DNA from: Clostridiaceae bacterium
GTDB taxonomy: Bacteria; Bacillota; Clostridia; CAYPLH01; DUMO01
Direction of reading: 5' to 3'
Assembly (NCBI GenBank): GCA_012839865.1
Contig: DUMO01000045.1
Location: 1-64,000, forward strand
Length of the DNA: 64,000 nucleotides
The notes beneath the pieces are model-generated. The model worked only from the letters and a program-made list of their open reading frames with translations, did no database searches and was not told the DNA's origin. Made by a program: the position numbers and the translations under genes. This document shows positions 61,915 through 64,000 of the stretch, piece by piece (within the stretch, counting starts at the first letter, position 1; each line of letters begins with the position of its first letter).

Positions 61915-62461
61915 TCAAAACACCTCCAAACATTTTGTTAACATTTTCATTTACGAACTCCTTGATCCAGGTTATTACCTCGTAATTATCCAGCGGCACA
62001 TCACCCAGCTGTCTCTTTACTTCAAAGGAATTAAACACGAATTTTTCTTCTCCGGCGGTAATAACCAGTTCAATCTCAACCTCAGGTGTCATCATTACTA
62101 GGCATGAAACTGTTTCACCTACATCTCCAAGGGGTGGGCGGTCTATATTGTCTATAGCAAAGGTTGCCAGTATTTCTGTTCCCTTCCCTTTTTCGGACTT
62201 TATGTGCATCATTCCGCCTGATCTTTCGCAAGATGCCTTGAACAACGGTATGCCAAGCCCCACCTTTCGGGTATTTCGGCTTGTGAAAAACGGATCTGTA
62301 ATCATATGAAGTATATCTTTTTCAATCCCTTTTCCATTATCCTTTATCAATATTTCAAGCTTTCCACCGTTGTCAGCCTTAAGGCTTATCTCCACCCTGG
62401 ACGCTTCAGCTGCCAGGGAATTTTGCACTATATCCAGAAGATGCAGAGAAATATCTTTCAT
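61898..62461 (-). CDS. Orphan histidine kinase-type ATPase within the hydrogenase operon
   Basis: The 187-residue product is a HATPase_c domain: N box HLLDIVQNSLAAEASRVEI, G1 DNGKGI, a G2-type GLGIPLFKASCE and a C-terminal extension of about 65 residues. There is no phospho-acceptor His helix, so it is not a full sensor kinase. It lies between hndA and hndB in a pattern conserved in Clostridia and related thermophiles. Its role is not established to my knowledge; it could act as a nucleotide-dependent regulator or an anti-sigma-type switch protein. Confidence 0.9.
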   Translation of the reverse strand: MKDISLHLLDIVQNSLAAEASRVEISLKADNGGKLEILIKDNGKGIEKDILHMITDPFFTSRNTRKVGLGIPLFKASCERSGGMMHIKSEKGKGTEILATFAIDNIDRPPLGDVGETVSCLVMMTPEVEIELVITAGEEKFVFNSFEVKRQLGDVPLDNYEVITWIKEFVNENVNKMFGGVLNEITG

Positions 62462-62464
62462 ATG

Positions 62465-62962
62465 TTATTTGTCCTTATACTTGTTTATAATATCCTCAAC
62501 ATCATCCACTGTCAGCCTGCCGTATACATCCTCATTTATCATTACAACAGGTGCCAATCCGCAAGCGCCTACGCACCTGCATGCTTCAAGAGAAAATTTT
62601 CCGTCCCCGGTAACTTCACCTACGTTGATTCCGAGTTTCTCTTTCAGTTTGTCTAGTATCTGTCCGGAACCTTTAACATAGCATGCAGTTCCAAGGCAAA
62701 CCTGGATTTTGTACTTTCCCTTCGGTTGCAATGAAAACTGTGTGTAAAAAGTAATTACACCATAGATTTCAGTCAGCGGAACATTAAGTCCCTCAGAAAT
62801 TTTCTTCTGTACCTCCATAGGCAAATAGCCAAACAGTTCCTGTGCCTCATGCAAAACCGGAATGAGAGCGCCTTTTTCATTGCGGTGTTTGTTAATAATT
62901 TCATCCAGTTTGTCCATTCTCTCGTCCTTCATTGTTGCACAACAGCAGCATTTTTCACTCAT
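62465..62962 (-). CDS. hndA: NuoE-like [2Fe-2S] subunit of the hydrogenase
   Basis: The 165-residue product matches the 24-kDa NuoE/HndA family: a helical N-terminal domain (GALIPVLHEAQELFGYLP, VQKKISEGLNVPLTEIYGVITFYTQF in parts) and a thioredoxin-like [2Fe-2S] domain with CLGTACYVKG and CRCVGACGLAP. It starts with a short cysteine-rich run (KCCCCAT). It is the first gene of the hydrogenase operon, and AGGGGTGATC precedes the ATG. Confidence 0.95.
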   Translation of the reverse strand: MSEKCCCCATMKDERMDKLDEIINKHRNEKGALIPVLHEAQELFGYLPMEVQKKISEGLNVPLTEIYGVITFYTQFSLQPKGKYKIQVCLGTACYVKGSGQILDKLKEKLGINVGEVTGDGKFSLEACRCVGACGLAPVVMINEDVYGRLTVDDVEDIINKYKDK

Positions 62963-63007
62963 TCAGATCACCCCTAATCCAAATTTATTACTACCTATTT
63001 TGATGCT

Positions 63008-63067
63008 TTGTTAACAACTTAACGTTTAACGTTAATATTATAACGATGTCTGTTAATATTGTAACAA
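63008..63067 (-). promoter_or_regulatory. Hydrogenase operon promoter with two Rex-type operators
   Basis: On the minus strand TTACAA (63064-63059), 16 bases, TATAAT (63042-63037) form a promoter with a start near 63030. TTGTTAACAACTTAACGT at 63008-63025 and CTGTTAATATTGTAACAA at 63050-63067 each match the Rex consensus (TTGTTAA, 4 bases, TTAACAA) at 12 of 14 defined positions. One covers the start region, the other the -35 box. Rex is the NADH/NAD+-sensing repressor of fermentation genes, so H2 production here should follow redox state. TTAACG is repeated between the sites. The remainder of the gap 62963-63280 is very AT-rich and otherwise empty. Confidence 0.75.
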
Positions 63068-63280
63068 TTACAATGTCATTATAACAGATAGGAATACAAA
63101 ATTCAATAGCATTTAGATAAAATATTATGTACTTGAAAATTTAGAATCCCTTGAAATATAAGCGTTTGAAGGAACAGGATGCGTTTATTGTATACAAAAA
63201 AATTTTAACAAATTATTTAAATTTTTTTTGCTAAATTGCACTATTGGGAATCTCATTCCTTTAAAAATATTTTTAGCTAA

Positions 63281-63994
63281 TCACAATTCCAGCATTCTTT
63301 TGATTATATTTTTTGCATCATTTCTGACAACCGTAAGATAAGTTTCCCTTTCAAGCATATCTCCCAGTTCATGGGCATCTGAACTTTTTATAAATTTGTA
63401 ATTTACAAGACCGGGATTGGAAGACACAAATTCATTCAAAGAGGTGAAGCGTGACAGCTCAAGCCATTTAAATCCCAAACCCTCAGGTATCGCACCGAGA
63501 TTTGACAAAACACTGTAAGAGGATCTGTCAACATGAGCAGGAATAACGATACCACCAAGTTTCCCAACATGAAATACCGCGTTCTCAACACTAAGTCCTG
63601 AAGCTGTAAGAAGCAGCTGGTTGTTAATGCCGGTTATGTTGTCCCATTCATCCATAATAATCTGCCTTCCAAAAACATCTTCCCTGTTTTCAATGTCGGG
63701 AAGCCTGGAACGTACAATTTCATTAAATTCCATGCAGGATTGATATTCAGGAAAAAGACATATAAGATGCACCTCTTCTGCTGTCTCAAGTTCCATTCCC
63801 GGAATTACTGTTATTCCAAGTTTTTCCCCGCATTTCATTATAGAGGCGCAGTTTTCAGAGGAGTTGTGATCGGTGATGGCAACAGCATCAAGACCTTTAA
63901 GCCTTGCCATATTTATTATATTATTTGGCGTCATATCTTCTGATGCACAGGGTGACAATGCACTGTGTATATGAAGGTCAACGGCAATTTTCAT
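63281..63994 (-). CDS. PHP-domain phosphoesterase
   Basis: The 237-residue product has the metal-binding motifs of the PHP family: DLHIHSALSPC at residues 6-16, AITDHNSS near 40, GMELE near 65, PAHVDR near 155 and SSDAHELG near 216. It could be a nucleic acid- or nucleotide-directed phosphoesterase; no DNA polymerase or histidinol-phosphatase context is present. It lies upstream of hndA on the same strand, a neighbourhood seen in related Clostridia. The ATG is 6 bases from the window edge, so the upstream context is not visible. Confidence 0.85.
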   Translation of the reverse strand: MKIAVDLHIHSALSPCASEDMTPNNIINMARLKGLDAVAITDHNSSENCASIMKCGEKLGITVIPGMELETAEEVHLICLFPEYQSCMEFNEIVRSRLPDIENREDVFGRQIIMDEWDNITGINNQLLLTASGLSVENAVFHVGKLGGIVIPAHVDRSSYSVLSNLGAIPEGLGFKWLELSRFTSLNEFVSSNPGLVNYKFIKSSDAHELGDMLERETYLTVVRNDAKNIIKRMLEL

Positions 63995-64000
63995 GTCTAT

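Overview
The window looks like chromosome from an anaerobic, AT-rich member of the Clostridia, most like the cellulolytic Acetivibrio (Clostridium thermocellum) clade. The reasons are a complete NAD(P)-linked [FeFe]-hydrogenase operon with the NuoE / orphan ATPase / ferredoxin / NuoF / HydA order and a PHP gene upstream, a cdaA-cdaR-glmM operon, FeoAB iron uptake, GH130 and DUF4965 glycan genes, an LplABC-type sugar importer, and ribosome-binding sites of the GGAGG type before nearly every gene. This placement is inference from gene content; no ribosomal RNA is present.

Layout. 1-5.2 kb: remains of a glycan-sensing and glycan-degrading locus. A two-component sensor is fused in frame to a receiver domain that has lost its first strand, and a DUF4965 gene has lost its C-terminus; a complete ArsR-type regulator follows. 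5.2-13.7 kb, all minus strand: a CbbQ-like AAA+ ATPase and VWA protein, directly followed by purE-purF-purM-purN-purD. purH is not between purN and purD; purC lies alone at 51 kb. 13.9-17.5 kb: a DtxR/MntR-type regulator divergent from feoA-feoB, then a glycosidase remnant. 17.55-17.74 kb: a free-standing small RNA gene with a consensus promoter, several hairpins and a terminator. 17.7-24.4 kb: a membrane AraC regulator divergent from a three-gene sugar ABC importer. 24.4-28.3 kb: glmM, cdaR, cdaA (peptidoglycan precursor and c-di-AMP synthesis).

28.5-31 kb: an AmmeMemoRadiSam locus led by an unlisted 32-residue membrane peptide. 31.4-38.7 kb: two UvrD/PcrA-type helicases, tRNA-Leu(UAG), a nitroreductase, long HPF and a Fur-family regulator. 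Between the nitroreductase gene and pcrA is a structured sequence resembling an IscB/TnpB-type omega RNA (HEARO-like) without its protein gene; its end supplies the pcrA stop codon. A cluster of DnaA-box-like 9-mers lies between hpf and fur.

38.9-57.7 kb: mixed housekeeping and accessory genes: M15 peptidase, parvulin foldase, a GreA C-domain protein, PC4-like ssDNA-binding protein, TetR/MMPL/heptad-repeat export set, an AviRa-like rRNA methyltransferase, Mrp, GH130 phosphorylase, purC, AraC regulators, a sugar isomerase-like protein, a geranylgeranyl-reductase-like flavoprotein, a truncated HEPN protein and KDPG aldolase. 57.9-64 kb: the hydrogenase operon, whose promoter is overlapped by two Rex-type operators, and a PHP phosphoesterase gene.

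The points most worth following are the small RNA at 17.6 kb, the solo omega-RNA-like element at 34.9 kb, the paired Rex sites at 63.0 kb, the membrane micropeptide at 31 kb, and the recurrent truncation of genes (sensor/receiver, DUF4965, glycosidase, HEPN), which points either to gene decay or to assembly joins.
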